Part shown: in pieces, positions 62,660 to 64,000 of the stretch
Layout: each line of letters begins with the position of its first letter
Position numbering within the stretch: the first letter of the stretch is position 1
From: Aeromonas veronii
Lineage (GTDB): Bacteria > Pseudomonadota > Gammaproteobacteria > Enterobacterales > Aeromonadaceae
Length of the DNA: 64,000 nucleotides
Reading direction: 5' to 3'
Assembly: GCF_040215105.1 (NCBI RefSeq)
Contig: NZ_CP157875.1
Location: forward strand, 65,001-129,000
The notes under the pieces: generated by a model
Told to the model about the DNA's origin: nothing
Databases searched by the model: none
Seen by the model: the letters and a program-made list of their open reading frames with translations, nothing else
Made by a program: the position numbers and the translations under genes

Positions 62660-63760
62660 TCAGACCCCTGACTTGATGGCGGTCCAGATACGGGTGCGTG
62701 CCCGTTCTGCCTTGGCCGGCAGCGGCTTGAGCGGGAACAGGTGTGCCATCTGCGCGGCGGTGGGGACCAGATCCGGGTTGTCGCGGATCTCGGCCTTCAC
62801 CAGCCCGATGCCATCCTTGTTGGGGTTGGGATAGCCGGTCTTGTCGCTGATGGGCGCAATGACCTTGGGTTGCAGCAGGAAGTTGATGAACTGGTAGGCT
62901 TCGTCGACATTGGGGGCATCCTTGGGGATGGCCAGCATGTCAAACCAGATGGGGGCCCCTTCCTTGGGTTGGCGCATCGCCACCTTGACCCCGTTGCCGG
63001 CATCCTTGGCGACGTTGCCGAACTGGTAGAAGCTGCCGGAGTAGCCCACGGCCACGCAGATATCGCCGCTGGCGATGTCGTTCATGTATTTGGACGAATG
63101 GAAGTAGCGGATATAGGGCCTGACAGAGAGCAGCAGCGCCTTGGCTTTCTCGTAGTCAGCCGGGTTGGTGCTGTTGGGGGGCAAGCCCAGATAGTTCAAG
63201 GCGATGGGGATGATCTCGGCCGGCGAGTCGAGCAGGGTGATGCCGCACTTGGCCAGCTTGCTGGCGTACTCCTGCTTGAAGATGAGATCCCAGCTGTCCA
63301 CCGGCGCCTGGTCACCGAGCGCCTCTTTTACCTTGTCGACGTTGTAACCCATGATCACGGTGCCATACATGTAGGGCACGGCGTGCTCGTTGCCGGGATC
63401 GTTTGTCTGCAGCAGTTGCATCAACTTGGGATCGAGGTGTTGCCAGTTGGGCAACTTGTCGCGATCGAGCTTGAGAAAGACCCCCGCCTGTACCTGCTTG
63501 GCCAGGAACATGTTGGACGGCACCACCACATCGTAGCCGGAGCGGCCGGCCAGCAGCTTGGACTCCAGCGCTTCGTTGGTATCGAAGACGTCATAGGTGA
63601 GTTTGATCCTGGTCTGGGCCTTGAAATCGGTCAACGCCTGGTCGGTGATATAGTCTGACCAGTTGTAGACATGCAGCTCGCCACTCTTGGCCTGGGCGAC
63701 GGGGGAGAGCAGTGTGCCAGCCAGCAGGCTGGCGGCATACAAACGGGTGAGTGTCTTCAT
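62660..63760 (-). CDS. Polyamine-binding protein (PotF/SpuD-like)
   Basis: A 366-residue periplasmic polyamine receptor: signal ending PVAQA, then GELHVYNWSDYITDQALTDFKAQTRIKL, the PotF/PotD signature. Ligand residues typical of the family are near YDVVVPSNMF, PYMYGTVIMGYN, DSPAEIIPIALNYLG and CVAVGYSGSFYQ. It resembles the putrescine-specific PotF more than PotD. The usual potGHI genes do not follow; the upstream neighbour is an acetylpolyamine amidohydrolase gene on the same strand. Start ATG 63760 follows ggag. Confidence 0.88.
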   Translation of the reverse strand: MKTLTRLYAASLLAGTLLSPVAQAKSGELHVYNWSDYITDQALTDFKAQTRIKLTYDVFDTNEALESKLLAGRSGYDVVVPSNMFLAKQVQAGVFLKLDRDKLPNWQHLDPKLMQLLQTNDPGNEHAVPYMYGTVIMGYNVDKVKEALGDQAPVDSWDLIFKQEYASKLAKCGITLLDSPAEIIPIALNYLGLPPNSTNPADYEKAKALLLSVRPYIRYFHSSKYMNDIASGDICVAVGYSGSFYQFGNVAKDAGNGVKVAMRQPKEGAPIWFDMLAIPKDAPNVDEAYQFINFLLQPKVIAPISDKTGYPNPNKDGIGLVKAEIRDNPDLVPTAAQMAHLFPLKPLPAKAERARTRIWTAIKSGV

Positions 63761-63795
63761 GACAGTAATCTCCATGTTGCAAAAACGGTCGCAAA

Positions 63796-64000
63796 TCAGC
63801 GTTGTTCAAACCCTTCCAGCACGTTCACGGCATTGATGCCGATGGCTTCCACCGCATAACCGCCCTCCATCACGAACAGCGTCGGCAGGCTCAGCGCCTG
63901 AATGCGCTTGCCCATTGTCAGGTAATCCGGGCTGGTCAGCTTGAAGCGCGAGATGGGATCCTGCTCGAAGGTGTCGACCCCGAGCGAGACCACAAGCACC
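63796..64000 (-). CDS. Acetylpolyamine amidohydrolase, C-terminal part (truncated by window)
   Basis: The last 67 residues of a histone-deacetylase-family protein: VVSLGVDTFEQDPISRF, TMGKRIQALSLPTLFVMEGGYAVEAIGINAVNVLEGFE. This C-terminal block matches bacterial acetylpolyamine amidohydrolases, which deacetylate acetylputrescine and related compounds. The gene runs off the right edge, so its start is outside the window. It lies 35 bases before the PotF-like gene, so polyamine deacetylation and uptake are probably linked. Confidence 0.8.
   Translation of the reverse strand, partial: VLVVSLGVDTFEQDPISRFKLTSPDYLTMGKRIQALSLPTLFVMEGGYAVEAIGINAVNVLEGFEQR

Overview
The window (about 60% GC by eye) looks like a chromosomal segment of an Aeromonas-type gammaproteobacterium. 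Reasons: an rrnD-style 23S-5S-tRNA-Thr(GGT) end; enterobacterial or Vibrio-like gene orders (ubiE-ubiJ-ubiB-tatABC, rhlB-gppA facing trxA-rho, ubiD-fre, glpE-glpG, norR facing norVW, tnaC-tnaA-permease); a Pla-1/cef family extracellular lipase; a PliG lysozyme inhibitor; and a Mg-type HemB. The genus is inferred from memory of these families and was not checked by a search. I saw no prophage, insertion sequence, integron or CRISPR array.

Layout. 1-3.4 kb: 3' part of an rRNA operon. 3.4-12.1 kb: a small unknown gene, codA, fluoride channel crcB, the ubiquinone genes ubiE-ubiJ-ubiB, Tat secretion genes tatABC, tatD and hemB. 12.1-15.3 kb (minus strand): a periplasmic thiol-redox pair (ScsB/DsbD-like membrane reductase and a two-domain thioredoxin-like protein). 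15.4-22.7 kb: MocR-type regulator, oligopeptidase prlC, a GAF-PAS-PAS-GGDEF-EAL cyclic-di-GMP protein, and rsmJ. 22.7-27.7 kb: a Rho/RNA-decay neighbourhood, rhlB-gppA-rof on the minus strand and trxA and rho on the plus strand. 27.8-35.7 kb: an unknown periplasmic protein, ubiD, fre, ubiK, a lipoprotein lipase, and glpE-glpG.

35.9-40.8 kb: a four-gene unit behind a near-perfect Fur box (small unknown protein, AraC regulator, two half-size ABC permease-ATPases), which I read as an iron-regulated siderophore transport unit of the YbtPQ/IrtAB type. 40.9-47.4 kb: LysE exporter with an AraC regulator, then the branched-chain amino-acid importer livJHMGF. Both livH/livM and livM/livG junctions have been tandemly duplicated, giving two small chimeric open reading frames. 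47.8-55.0 kb: LacI-type regulator, then the nitric-oxide system norR with three NorR sites and a sigma-54 promoter driving norV-norW, followed by a YeaR-like protein and a NapH-like iron-sulfur membrane protein.

55.1-60.0 kb: tryptophanase region with a TnaC leader peptide of unusual C-terminus, tnaA, and two tandem paralogous TnaB-family permeases separated by a 47-bp tandem repeat. 60.1-64 kb: an orphan RelE/ParE-like protein, a periplasmic solute-binding-like protein, a DM13-domain protein, pliG, a PotF-like polyamine-binding protein, and the truncated C-terminus of an acetylpolyamine amidohydrolase.

The most interesting structures are the two liv junction duplications, the tna leader and repeat region, the Fur-controlled ABC unit, and the extended NO-response locus.
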